A stretch of 64,000 bases of DNA from Antedon bifida (taxonomy: Eukaryota; Echinodermata; Crinoidea; Comatulida; Antedonidae). This document shows positions 23,540 to 33,360 of this stretch, one piece after another (the first letter of the stretch is position 1; the number at the start of each line of letters is the position of its first letter). The translations under genes were made by a program, and so were the position numbers. The stretch is taken from assembly GCA_963402885.1 (NCBI GenBank), contig OY727102.1, positions 15,190,001 through 15,254,000 of the forward strand. Direction: 5' to 3'. The notes below the pieces were generated by a model. That model worked only from the letters and a program-made list of their open reading frames with translations, was not told the origin of the DNA and did no database searches.

Positions 23540-24075
23540 AAAAAAACCAACACTTCACTGGAGCCTCCTGCAAGTATCATAGACTTTGGATAAATTTAGT
23601 TTGTAAAGCTTTTGATTGAAGCCCATCACGTTACTCCGAGGAAGTGTGAAATTCCTTGGCGACACGTGACATATGGCAACATTTTAACAAGCAGAAGTAC
23701 CGCAACAAAGTGTCGGCAACCCTTGCTTAGTTTAATGATTGTATTTGTGTACAGTGATTATTCAATTCGCAAATCATCAGTGCTATTTTTATTTGTGTGA
23801 CTATAACAATACCATTACTTAATGATAATTTGGATGTTACTAAATGTACAGCATAGTTAATTTCTCTTTAAGCCTAGGCAGGGACTAAAAAGCAAATGGT
23901 TTTTAATTCCAATAATAACCAATATAAACCAAACATATAAATATTCATATACAATTTGTATGCTATTGAGTACAATTATGACAACATTGATGGAATTCAA
24001 CATTTGGAATTTCCAAGTTCGCCGATTTATCCAAAATACGCATGTGCAGCAATCGTCCTAGAGTGATTACATTAC
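23540..24075 (+). other. Conserved noncoding module B2
   Basis: Landmarks: CCAACACTTCACTGGAGCCT; TACCGCAACAAAGTGTCGG; CAATTCGCAAATCATCAGTG; AATACGCATGTGCAGCAATC at 24035. The CRE-like site is decayed (TGATTACATTA). Confidence 0.6.
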
Positions 24076-24339
24076 AAATAATATTGGAATGCGCAGTTTC
24101 TGTAACGTCTTTTTAATATTAATAATACAAAAGCATGTCTTTCCTTTTATATCCATACTATTATAATTCTTTATTTTTAAATCATTTGTTGCAAAGATAT
24201 AATTTTATTCAGCCAGAAAAATAGACTAAACAGTACATCATCTCATTAGATAAAAGTTCACTGAAGCGTAAAAACAAAACAAAAATGGTATTTTCTAGAT
24301 TTCGATCCTACGTTGAGCTTCGGTTTCTTCCTAAATAAC

Positions 24340-24945
24340 TATTTTCAATTCAATTCAACTTTTATTTCAGACAATTGTCCATATGCTATAATATATTACA
24401 AAAAAAAAGATGAAGGAGAGAGGACCAAAACTGTTATCTATTGGTATATAATGCCTCTCTCCATTTGTAGTACATGTTTGAATCCATCAACAAATATTTA
24501 TACAGTATATACAAATTAACATTCTGTTTTCGCTTTTCATTATTCTTGTAAGAAATCGGTAAGTCGAAATCCTCAAATATTCATAAAATGATGGAATATT
24601 GTTTTCCACAAACAAATTCTTCGCACTAACAAATCTGGGTTGTCCCAACAACCTCCGGAAAGCATCATTATAACAAACTTTAAGTCGGTTGATATATTTT
24701 TTTAATGATTAGACCATAAAGAACAGTACATGTTAATACAATATAATCTGAACAAAAAACATTTGATTGATTTGGAGCAGTATGAAAATTTCCTACATAA
24801 AACATAGAGATCTATATTGGCGTTTTATATCTGCCTCATCTCTTAGATTCGAAGTTAAAATATGGCCTAAGTACGTAAAATGATCAACATACGCCTTATC
24901 ACCAAATATACTGTTTTAGGAGCCCCATAGATTCCACTATAAACA
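24340..24945 (-). mobile_element. 5'-truncated LINE fragment
   Basis: The minus strand encodes the C-terminal part of a non-LTR reverse transcriptase in two frames: KAYVDHFTYLGHILTSNLRD, then EADIKRQYRSLCFM, then VCYNDAFRRLLGQPRFVSAK and LFVENNIPSFYEYLRISTYR. The 3' end on the minus strand ends in TTGAATTGAATTGAA at about 24340. ACTAT flanks both sides and may be the target duplication. It was inserted after the segmental duplication, because unit 1 lacks it. Confidence 0.85.
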
Positions 24946-25290
24946 TGTAATTCTTGTTTAGCTTTGTTTTACGTTAGAGAAAATCTTGATAGGGAATTTC
25001 GAAGATAAAAACATTTAATATATTGTAGCATATAAAATATTTTATTATTTTCTTATAATAATATCTTTATATATTTTTACAGTGCATAATTATAATTTCT
25101 TCTGACAATTGTTTTCGACTTTGATAATTCTTGCTTCTTATGATTTACTTATAATAACGGTTTTAAATTTAATAAAGTATACATTAAGCCTATAATGTAT
25201 CTTCAGAATATTATATTAAAAATATTGTTTCATGTTTCATTTCTTTAGTACTTGATGTAAGTTATATTTTATATTACATTTTTTGTAAGC

Positions 25291-26517
25291 ACCGAAGTTT
25301 TTAAAGACACTTTATTTACATTTTTTCGATTTAATTTAAGGAAACAAACTACATTTTATTTAAAAAAAATACTATTATGGACGTAATGCGATGTTTTTTC
25401 ATTTAAGACAATGAATGAACTGGTTTAATGTTTTCACGCTGCTGCTTTAGCCCGCTACGTCCCAAGAGGATGACTCATTTAGAAGCTGAAAGCAAGCAGC
25501 AGTTATAGTACTAGAGGCTGACGTTTTTGGGACAGGTCATGCTAAAATTACAAACCCCAAAGCACATCTGGGAGGAGATTGCTGATCATCATGTAGACAG
25601 TAATCTGTAAAATCTTGTTTAATAAATAATGAATTTGTTCTTGCTGTTAACCTAGGCCAGTATTATAATAATTCACTGTCAAATAATCAAACATTATTTC
25701 TGGTATTTACAATGATTTGACTGAATGCTGAAATTCGCTGTCAGATAATCATTGAATTATTATCTTAACAGTCCATAATAGTAAAGTTTTTGTTTGTAAT
25801 AGGATACTTCACACTTGAAGTATCTAGGCTTGATGAAGTGACCCCCAGACTTGACCTTAGCAATATAATAAACTAAAGTGACAGAAATTGAATTCTTGTA
25901 TTTACTCACTTCTGTCAAAAAGAAAAATATTTATTCATGTATAAAAAGAGAAAAGAAACGTTTAATTATAACTCAAAAACCATTGTCATTGCTTTAAATT
26001 ACATTTTTTCAGGTAAATAATTGTGTGGCTAACGTGAATAAATTATTATGTGACAATAAAATATCACATTCAAAAACAAATTTGAAATAAAAAATATTTT
26101 TTCAGGGGGACAATATATATCTTTAAAACTGTTACGTCAGCAAGCGAGCAGCGTTTTTTGTAAGAAATATTTCTGGTTAGATACTGTATCATTTTACAAA
26201 ACGATTACAAAACACTTGTAGGGAAAGTGTCTTTAATTAATTATTAAATGGAACAAAAAACTTGGTCTCATGTGGAGTCACATGACTTGGTTGAGGTTGG
26301 GCCTTGTGTATTGAGCATTATCTTTAAAAGGCTGTGCCCAGACCTTAAGCTACAGTACCTCGATGTGATGCGATAAGACAAGTAAAGGCGGAATCGAGGT
26401 TATAATGATGATTGTAGATGCTGTGATAATGGACATAAGCAGAGGAACGTAGAGGATATATTTAGAGATCAGACCTGAATCCATTTTTGTTTTGCTGGGT
26501 TTTTTAAAACTTTTTAC
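25291..26517. other. Intergenic, nothing recognised
   Basis: AT-rich. A stretch at 25440-25610 is less AT-rich, and 25675-25750 has a short repeated CTGTCA.ATAATCA motif. No supported exon. Confidence 0.4.
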
Positions 26518-26612
26518 ATGTTTAAAAACAAGGCCATATAATACATGGCTGCAGTCGCGTGCTCAAGTTAGTGTTTACCGACCAAGCGACCGACCAACCA
26601 ACCGACATAGTG
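26518..26612 (-). repeat. Dispersed repeat (copy inverted to 32855-32935)
   Basis: Shares CAAGGCCATAT, GCAGTCGCGTGCTCAAGTTA and GACCGACCAACCAACCGACA, as the reverse complement, with 32855-32935. Confidence 0.75.
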
Positions 26613-27207
26613 AGCTGTAGAGTCGCGTTGCACGCGACTAAAAAGTATGGCAAAATAAATTTTGAAGCGATAGAGTGTTTGATGAATCATTCAGTCCTGA
26701 GTGTATGACAAACGTTTAAATTGTCCCAACGTCTGGTTTTTGCGACGTGAAGGCGATTCACATCCAGCTGACAGAAAGGTTTTCGTTTTACTGGTAAACT
26801 CATTTTCACCAGATGCTATATGTACTTTTCTTTTTATTTATGTAATGGTACTCTCTTCCTCAATATCTTCTGTTTCTGACGACCTCAACAATGATTGCAA
26901 TTGTATTATTTTAGGCCTTTCTTTCTCACTAATCGTTTCTTCATGAGTAACTTTAGGCCATTTGTCTGCAGTTTTATTCTGCTAGACTTTCTTTTCATAC
27001 AAATAGTTTCCACAATATCTTCTTTCTCAAATGATCTCGACTGTGTTTGCTACTTTATTCTGTTCGGCCTTTCTTTCACACTAATCGTTTCTTTATTAGT
27101 AACTTTAGGCCTTGTGTCTGCAATGTTATTCTAACTAGATCTTCTTTTCTTACTAATATTGTCCACAATGACTTCTTTTTCGTAATTTTATTCTATCTTT
27201 TTTCTTA

Positions 27208-27230
27208 ATCCATACATACATACATACATA
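27208..27230. repeat. (CATA)n microsatellite
   Basis: Five to six tandem CATA units at the edge of the LINE fragment. Confidence 0.8.
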
Positions 27231-27239
27231 CATATGGGA

Positions 27240-28105
27240 TCCTCCTCTTCTACGTCGTAGAACTGGAGTCGAAAACCTATTCAGCACCAAATAGCTTACT
27301 ACGGTGTTCGTTAAGAATTTTCCTCGATTGTGTAATGGCTTTGGCTTGCCTGATTTCCATACTTAAAATACGAGAGATTTTAATCAACGGATCACGATAG
27401 TACCGTCTTGTTGAAAAAGCAAACAGCATCTTTTTTGTAATTGATGTATTCGGTCCTCTATAGATATGACCAACGTATCGGATATACTGACTGTATATGC
27501 AGTCCCTCAAGGAAGATGTTCCAACAATTTCACATATACTTTTGTTGGAATATACAAGTCTGTAGATATCCTCATCTGGTTGGTCAGCCTCATTCTTTGC
27601 CCTGTCAAACCCTCTCTTGACCATCTGTCTCAATATTTTATGCCAACACGATTCTAACTTCTTTATTTCATTCTCATTAGACTCATTTGGAAACTATGCT
27701 TGTGTACCATATAAGAGCCTGGATTTTACGCAGGCCTCTAAAGCTGTTTCTCGATAACAGCTCTGGTCATAAAAATAGCATCAGCAGTTGATCTATTGCT
27801 GCAGAATCCAAACTGACTCAGTAACTTAAATGACTTTCATACGCCCCTTTCAGTCTCCATGTGATAATCTTGGATAGAATTCTGCTGAGATTTGATCTTA
27901 TCGATATCCCTCTGTAAATCTTGGCTTCACTGACATTCCCCTTCTTAAAAATACAAGTGATATTGCTCATCAGCCAAGAGTTCCTTCCTTCAGTGTTGTC
28001 CAGATTATAATTATAAGCATATGAAGGAATGCAAACAGACGTTGACTTGTATCCATATAAGGTCATCTTTATCAGATTCTTACTAATATTTTCCACCATA
28101 TCTTA
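27240..28105 (-). mobile_element. LINE fragment within the repeat array
   Basis: The minus strand encodes reverse-transcriptase finger and palm blocks, ITCIFKKGNVSEAKIYRGIS and LSRILSKIITWRLKGAYESH, then FGFCSNRSTADAIFMTRAV. After frameshifts comes a C-terminal domain (SLRDCIYSQYIRYVGHIYRG, then YYRDPLIKISRILSMEIRQA) ending FGAE before the stop near 27277. The catalytic core is deleted. The clade is not assigned. Confidence 0.8.
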
Positions 28106-28582
28106 TTGTTCTGTGTGGTTATCTTCGTCAGATGAACTTAACTGTGTTTGTCTTCTTGGTGATGTAAAATTCTTTAAAACGTTGTTATTTTAGGCCTACT
28201 ACTACTTTTTTTACTAACCTAATAATAATCTCCTTTTACTGATGTAATTTAATTCTGCTCTGCCCATTTTTCTTAATCCTAAAGTTCATCTTCATCAGAT
28301 GAACTAAAATTGTGTCTGTAATTTTATTCTGCTAGATCTTCTTTTCTTACTAATATTTTCCACAATATCTTATGACTGTGTTTGTAAGTTAAGTCTACGC
28401 CGTATTTTAATGTTCTGTCTTTTTGGTGATGTAAAATTCGCAAAAACGTCGTCTTCATAAGATGAACTTGACAGTCTTTGCAATTTTATTTTAGGCCTAC
28501 TATGTCTTCTTTACGTTCATCTTTTTCTAATGTAATTTAATTCTACTCTGGCCCTTTTTCTTAATCCATTTGGTCATGTTCA

Positions 28583-30142
28583 TCAGACAGGACTTGATTG
28601 TGTCTGTAATTTTATTCTGGTAGATCTTCTTTTCTTACTAATAGCTTCTACAATATCTTCTTGTTCTGATGAACTTGACTGTGTTTGTAATTTAATTCTA
28701 CTCTGTCTTTCTTTCTTATTAGCTTCCATAAGGTCATCTTCATCAGATGAACTTAAATGTGTCCGCAATTTCGCCCGAGGCCTACTATGTCTTCCTTTTT
28801 TCCTAGTGGTCTCCATGAGGTCATCTTCATCAGAAGAACTTGAGAGCGTTTGCAATTTTAATCTTCTGTGTCTTTTTTTCTTAATAGCTTCCATAAGGTC
28901 ATCTTCATCAGATGAACTTGACTGTGTCTGTAATTTTATTCTAGGCCTACTATGTCTTCTTCTTTTCCTAATAGTCTCCATAAGGTCATCTGCGTCAGAT
29001 GAACTTGACTGTGTTCGTAATTTTAATCTTCTCTGTCTTTTAGTTGCACCAATATTTTCTACAAGATCCTCTTCATCAGATGAACTTGACTGTATCTGCA
29101 ATTTTAATCTTCTCTGTCTTTTTGTTGCATCAATATTTTCTACAAGGTCCTCTTCATCAGATGAACTTGACTGTGTCTGCAATGTTAATCTTCTATGGCT
29201 TTTTGGTGATGTAAAATCCTCTACAAGGTCCTCTTCCTCTGATGAACTTGATGACTGTGTTTGTAATTTTAATCTTTTCTGTCTTGTTCTTGCACTAATA
29301 TTCTCCACTACATGGTCTTCTTCATCTGACGAACTTAATTGTTTTAACAATTTTATTCTTCTTTGTCTCATATTTGTAGTAATATTTTCTACCCGGATGT
29401 TTTCATCTGAAGAACTTGACTGTGCATGTGAATTTATTCTTCTTCCTTTACGATAAACAACTGATGTTTTGCTTTTTCTAGATGTTTTCCTGAGTTTGTA
29501 ATTTGTTTGCTTAATCGAATTACCAGATTTTTCATTAATTTTTCCCAAACCAAGTGATTTTCTTTTCCCACTCATTTGTTTACATTTCATTTTTGTTACA
29601 GATTTACTGGTTTCTTCATACAATGTTTCCCAATCATCTGATTCATCTGAGTATTTGACAAACTCCAGCAATTCGTCATCATCTTCACTTAATACTAGAC
29701 CATCACTGTTGTTGTACCGGTTTCTTCTGCAAAAGAGAAAGCAACAACTTTGATTGATAACAAGCAATCTAAAACAATTAACTTCGAATAATGCTTTCTG
29801 TATTATTAGATTACTGTACTTAAAAGTGTTAAATAATGTATTTTGTTCTAATCTTAGTGATAAAATAATGAAAGTAGAAAAATCTACCAGAATTTCCTTA
29901 CCAGTTCACCAGACTTATTCTTTGGCAGAAGGCATGCAACAAACTATTATGCGTAAGTAAACTTACTCAGGAATAAAGCTGTTGATAAGCTTCCGTGGCC
30001 TTAAACTTGAGATTGACTTTCTTGGTGTATATTTATCAATTGTGGCAAGGTATTCTCTTGTAGTTGGCATTTGAAAGACATAACTTTGTTTCTTTTTTAA
30101 CCTCTCAGAACTCCTACATTTGGAAATGCTTGTGTTGTCCAT
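28583..30142 (-). CDS. Ser/acidic tandem-repeat protein, unknown function
   Basis: Two exons, 30142-29967 and 29726-28583. The donor is GTAAGT, the acceptor CTCTTTTGCAG, and they join in phase 2 to give 439 residues. The start is the first ATG of the open frame (MDNTSISKCR). Residues 1-58 are basic and Ser-rich. Residues about 70-95 are acidic (LVLSEDDDELLEF). From about residue 160 come ten repeats of 29-35 residues, each with a basic half (KRQRRLKLQTQ) and a phosphorylatable acidic half (SSSSDEEDLVENI), plus an eleventh cut short as QSSPV. SSSSDEED is a dense casein-kinase-2-type acidic Ser pattern. The basic parts could serve in nuclear localisation. I recognise no family and infer an intrinsically disordered, probably nuclear, protein. 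Degenerate repeats continue past the stop. Confidence 0.7.
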
Positions 30143-30340
30143 TTTCTTCAATTAACCTGTATTTATAAGAATTACAATTAGAATGTTTTTATTGAATGAA
30201 TGAATGAATGAATAGAAGAACAAGTAGTTTTTTGCTAAGTTAGTGTTAAAGTTTGTGTTGTGTTGTGAATGATATGTACAATAAATACAAATTTAATTAG
30301 TTATTAATAAAAATGTCTCCTCGTCGTCTCTAATGATGGG
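30143..30340. promoter_or_regulatory. Upstream region of the repeat-protein gene
   Basis: About 200 bp between the start codon and a foldback element. It includes a (GAAT)n microsatellite at 30194-30213. No core promoter motif can be assigned with confidence. Confidence 0.3.
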
Positions 30341-31080
30341 CGATCGTCCGTCAGTCAGGTAGGGCACTAAAAGGACATATACACTCTAGGTTATAATATA
30401 AGTGAATTCAATCCAACTCGGCCCTAAACTGAGCCCCATGTCAAGTCGGCCCCTACTCAAGTCGGCGGCAAGTCAAGTTGGCCCGACGTCAACTAGGCCC
30501 AAATAAAATATGGAATGCACAAAGAATTCATAATATTAATAATTATAAATATATTATTTTTTATAAACATTTTTTGTGGAGCTGGATCTGATGGAAGCTG
30601 TCCAAAGCTATAGATGTATATATGACAAAAACATAAAGTCTTACAGAAATGGAAAGAGAGAAAAAAAAATGCATGGGCGGCACTCACCCTGGCAATAAAT
30701 AAGACCGCAGAAGAATGCCAGCGCATATACATTACAACACACGGCGCACAGCTTTTGTGAGGTATGTACAGTGTTATTGTTTTTATTTGTTTGCACAATA
30801 AATATTATAATAGAATAGGGCTTTAAAATCCTTGGCGGCTGCTTTGTTCCTATAGCAGGTTATCATCTTTGCTAGATCTTAGGCCTAGGCTATCTACTGA
30901 AAATAATATGTTGGTGTGCTGCACTGACACTGACGTGGAGCGGACATGACTTTGGCCGAGACGGTTTAGGCCTAGAGCAGAGTTGGATCGAATTCACTTA
31001 TATTATAATAAACCTAGGCCTAGGCCTTAGTCTAGAGTGTATATGTCCTTTTAGTACCCTACCTGACTGACGAACGATCG
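30341..31080. mobile_element. Foldback/MITE element, ~740 bp
   Basis: The left end CGATCGTCCGTCAGTCAGGT, followed by ACTAAAAGGACATATACACT, and the right end AGTGTATATGTCCTTTTAGT, followed by ACCTGACTGACGAACGATCG, are inverted copies of about 90 bp. The inner left arm has iterated CAAGTCGGCCC / CAAGTTGGCCC units (30445-30505). There is no transposase. Confidence 0.8.
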
Positions 31081-31099
31081 GTCTAATTTTTTAGGCCTA

Positions 31100-31275
31100 A
31101 ACAATTTTTATACTAGGCCTAGACTAGGCTAGTAGGCTAGTAGGGCCCCTGTACTGTACAGGCCTAGGCCTACAGTGTAGGCCTAGGCCAGAGAGTAGAA
31201 GAAAGATCATTCAAGGCTTATCTATAGCTGAGTCTAGCCTACGTCCTACTACTAGGCTAGGGCCGCCTAGTCTAG
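31100..31275. repeat. TAGGCCTA-rich cluster
   Basis: Dense overlapping TAGGCCTAGGCC / CTAGGCTAG palindromes. Similar clusters occur near 15490-15560, 16440-16530, 36845-36895 and 38803-39925. Confidence 0.7.
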
Positions 31276-31448
31276 CGGTCGGATTATTTACACTCATGCA
31301 TTAGACATACCGAAAACAATCAAATAAATATATTACAATCTGAACATGTGATTTGGCAATGAATTTGATAATTCAAAACAAAACAATGCATTACTACTAT
31401 AGAGAATCGCTGTATGGAACGCCTCCTCTGCCTTCAGTTCACATTTAT

Positions 31449-31540
31449 CATGCAGTACACACCAAACGTCATGCAGTACACACCAATCGTAATGCAGTAC
31501 ACACCAATGGTCATGCAGTACACACCAATTGACGATTGGT
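31449..31540 (+). repeat. ~21 bp minisatellite, 4 units
   Basis: Four tandem copies of CATGCAGTACACACCAA followed by CGT or a close variant. The last runs into an inverted GACGATTGGTGTG. Confidence 0.9.
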
Positions 31541-31806
31541 GTGTTTAACGATGTAAAGCTAATACATAAAGCAAAAAATGTATCTTTCAACATGCTCCCA
31601 ATCAGTGGATATATTTTGCCAAGTACTTCACTCAGTTTCTGAGTGCTTTCATTTGTTTGTTAGCAGGATTACTCAAAAAGTAATTACAAGATCTTTACCA
31701 AAATGAATATACAGATAGATATGTGGTCAAGGACCATTCCATTAAATATTGGGACCATTTGGGACCATGGTCCCAATTCTGGACCACTTTTTAACAAAGA
31801 CTGTTA

Positions 31807-32000
31807 GCAACACGAATTTATTTACGAATACACCAAACAATTTGCTTGAAACAACTCCCTGGTATGAACTTGACAAATGTCATGGTTTAGTGGTTGATAT
31901 CATAATTGTGTTTTCTACTATTATAATTACTATTGTAGTTATGTGTTTCTTAATCTTTCTACGAAACAAGTTGAAAACATCAGGAAGAAAGCATAGTAGA
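31807..32000 (+). CDS. Candidate transmembrane exon of a single-pass protein
   Basis: Open frame with a possible acceptor (GACTGTTAG) and donor GTACGT at 32001. It encodes about 26 juxtamembrane residues (NTNLFTNTPNNLLETTPW, then YELDKCHG), then one strong hydrophobic helix at 31887-31961 (starts GLVVDIIIVFS, ends VMCFLIFL). A basic stop-transfer RNKLKTSGRKHSR follows. This is the layout of the end of an ectodomain, a membrane helix and the start of a cytoplasmic tail in a type I receptor. No ectodomain exon was found upstream. The exon would end in phase 1, which does not join directly to the tail frame at 32321, so an unseen exon, another acceptor or decay must be assumed. Confidence 0.4.
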
Positions 32001-32320
32001 GGTACGTAAAGTTACGATTATAGTGTCATCGTTTTATCACCCGATTCTCCTATGGTATGATGTCATTAATAATTATGTTAATTGTGATGGCTATTTATTT
32101 AATATTTAAATTATTTATATAAATCGTATATGTTATTCAATAATAAATAATAATAACAAAAAACAAACAAAAACTAGCTAGAGGCGCGCTTATATTTTTG
32201 AAAGGTTTAACCTTTAATTGTTTTGTTACATTTCTAAATTATTATCTTACCATGGACCATTTGTAAGAACATTAAATAATGTAAATGTGATCTATGTCAA
32301 ATATTTTTATAAATAAATAG

Positions 32321-32455
32321 GTCTATTCCTATGATACTGGACAAATGTCGATACAGTACCGAGAATCGAGTGACAGTATAAAGTTGCGAAAACAGAGTGA
32401 TTTGTACACTAATCGCTCAACAGTCGAATATGCCACACTTCGTTTGTTTAGATAG
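32321..32455 (+). CDS. Candidate cytoplasmic-tail exon with ITIM-like motif
   Basis: It starts after AAATAAATAG and stays open for 44 codons to TAG. The residues are Ser/Tyr-rich and hydrophilic (MSIQYRESSDSIKLRKQSDL, then YTNRSTVEYATLRLFR). VEYATL fits the immunoreceptor tyrosine-based inhibitory motif [ILVS]-x-Y-x-x-[ILV], and there are further tyrosines at YSYDT, IQYRE and DLYTN. Known ITIMs recruit SH2-domain phosphatases. Here that role is an inference from the motif and the nearby membrane helix. A donor-like CAGGTAAGT occurs 17 bp past the stop (32469-32477). Confidence 0.4.
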   Translation, partial: VYSYDTGQMSIQYRESSDSIKLRKQSDLYTNRSTVEYATLRLFR

Positions 32456-32528
32456 TTACAAAATTATACAGGTAAGTATAGGCCTACTGGTGGTAATTTG
32501 TAGATTACCGTAATATTTATCTTTGTAG

Positions 32529-32693
32529 ATTCTTATTCTGACGGTAAATCCATTTAACCAGGATACACACCAGAATGAGTTGTACCAGCTAAGTTCGCAG
32601 AAGCATGGTGCTGTTGTTCCATCAAATGACCAGAGTGAATTGTACCATGATACTGTCGTTCCTCCGGTAAACTCTGGTGCTGCTGTGCCATGA
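32529..32693 (+). CDS. Second candidate tail exon, two 20-residue repeats
   Basis: After an acceptor TTTATCTTTGTAG, 54 codons are open to TGA. The end consists of two 60 bp in-frame repeats: QNELYQLSSQKHGAVVPSND and QSELYHDTVVPPVNSGAAVP. Each has ELY, a tyrosine context like that in the preceding exon. It could be an alternative tail or part of the same transcript. A reading frame on the opposite strand exists but has a less plausible, Trp/Cys-rich composition. Confidence 0.35.
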   Translation: MLILTVNPFNQDTHQNELYQLSSQKHGAVVPSNDQSELYHDTVVPPVNSGAAVP

Positions 32694-32854
32694 CATTGTC
32701 GTTCCAGCAAAGTCTAATCAATGTGTTGATGATCCAAATAGTGAATGAAATCATTAATTAAGCATCCATGTGATTTTGGAAAAAATATAATTCTAAATTT
32801 GATTATTCATATTATCTACGATCACATGCAGGTTACACGTTTTGAATGTTCATT

Positions 32855-32935
32855 TTTATGTCGGTCGGTTGGTCGGTAAAAACTAACTTGAGCACGCGAC
32901 TGCAACCATGCATATGGCCTTGTTTTTCAATGTGC
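32855..32935 (+). repeat. Dispersed repeat (copy inverted to 26518-26612)
   Basis: TCGGTCGGTTGGTCGGTAAA, TAACTTGAGCACGCGACTGC and ATATGGCCTTGTTTTT match the other copy as the reverse complement. It leads directly into the minisatellite. Confidence 0.75.
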
Positions 32936-33360
32936 TCAAGTACGACCAAAATAGGTATAGTAGGGCACAGTGCTAAACTAAATCCTATACATTATCACTG
33001 TGCTCAAGTACGACCAAAATGGGTATAGTAGCGCACAGTGCTAAACTAAATCCTATTAAATTATCACTGTGCTCAAGTGCAACCAAAATGGGTATAGTAG
33101 CGCGCAGTGCTAAATTTTAAATCATATTCATTATCACTATGCTGAAGTACAACCAAAATGGTGGTAACGTAAATCCTATTTATTATCACTGTGCTCAAGT
33201 ACAACCAAAATGGGTATAGTAGCGCACAATGCTAAACTAAATCCTATTTATTTTCAATGCTTTTAAGTACAACCAAAATGGGTATAGTAGCGCACAGAGA
33301 TAAACTAAATCCTATTTACTATTGCTGTGCTCAAGTACAACCAAAATTGGTATAGTAGCG
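32929..33360 (+). repeat. ~69 bp minisatellite, 7 units
   Basis: Units begin TGTGCTCAAGTACAACCAAA near 32929, 33000, 33069, 33139 (shortened), 33190, 33258 and 33326. Each carries GGGTATAGTAGCGCACAGTG and CTAAATCCTAT with point changes. Confidence 0.95.

Larger units (their letters stand above)
21954..25290 (+). repeat. Segmental duplication, unit 2
   Basis: Second copy of 18235-21290, carrying modules A2 (22110-22755) and B2 (23540-24075). It is interrupted by a 5'-truncated LINE (24340-24945) that unit 1 lacks. Shared tail landmarks after the LINE include AAACATGTAATTCTTGTTTA, CTTCAGAATAT and TTGTTTCAT.TTTCATTTC.TTAGTACTT. Confidence 0.8.
26840..28582 (-). pseudogene. Decayed continuation of the Ser/acidic repeat array
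   Basis: On the minus strand, further ~100 bp units like those coding in the adjacent gene can be read, broken by stops and frameshifts (for example RPKIIQLQSLLRSSETEDIE near 26850-26930 and FEKEDIVETICMKRKSSRIK near 27000-27050). The array is split by a LINE fragment at about 27240-28105. It is probably former coding repeats stranded downstream by the frameshift that makes the present stop. Confidence 0.65.

Noticed and set aside
26701-27134. Plus-strand frames in the decayed array
   Set aside because: Antisense reading of degenerate repeats; Phe/Ser-rich artefact.
28806-29456. 216-residue open frame on the plus strand
   Set aside because: It is the antisense of the Ser/acidic repeat exon; the repeat unit has a length divisible by three in places and keeps the opposite frame open. 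The minus strand has the splice sites and the charged composition of a protein.
32456-32754. Minus-strand Trp/Cys-rich frames
   Set aside because: The plus-strand frame of the same 60 bp repeats has a hydrophilic, tail-like composition and an acceptor site, so the minus frames are judged shadows.
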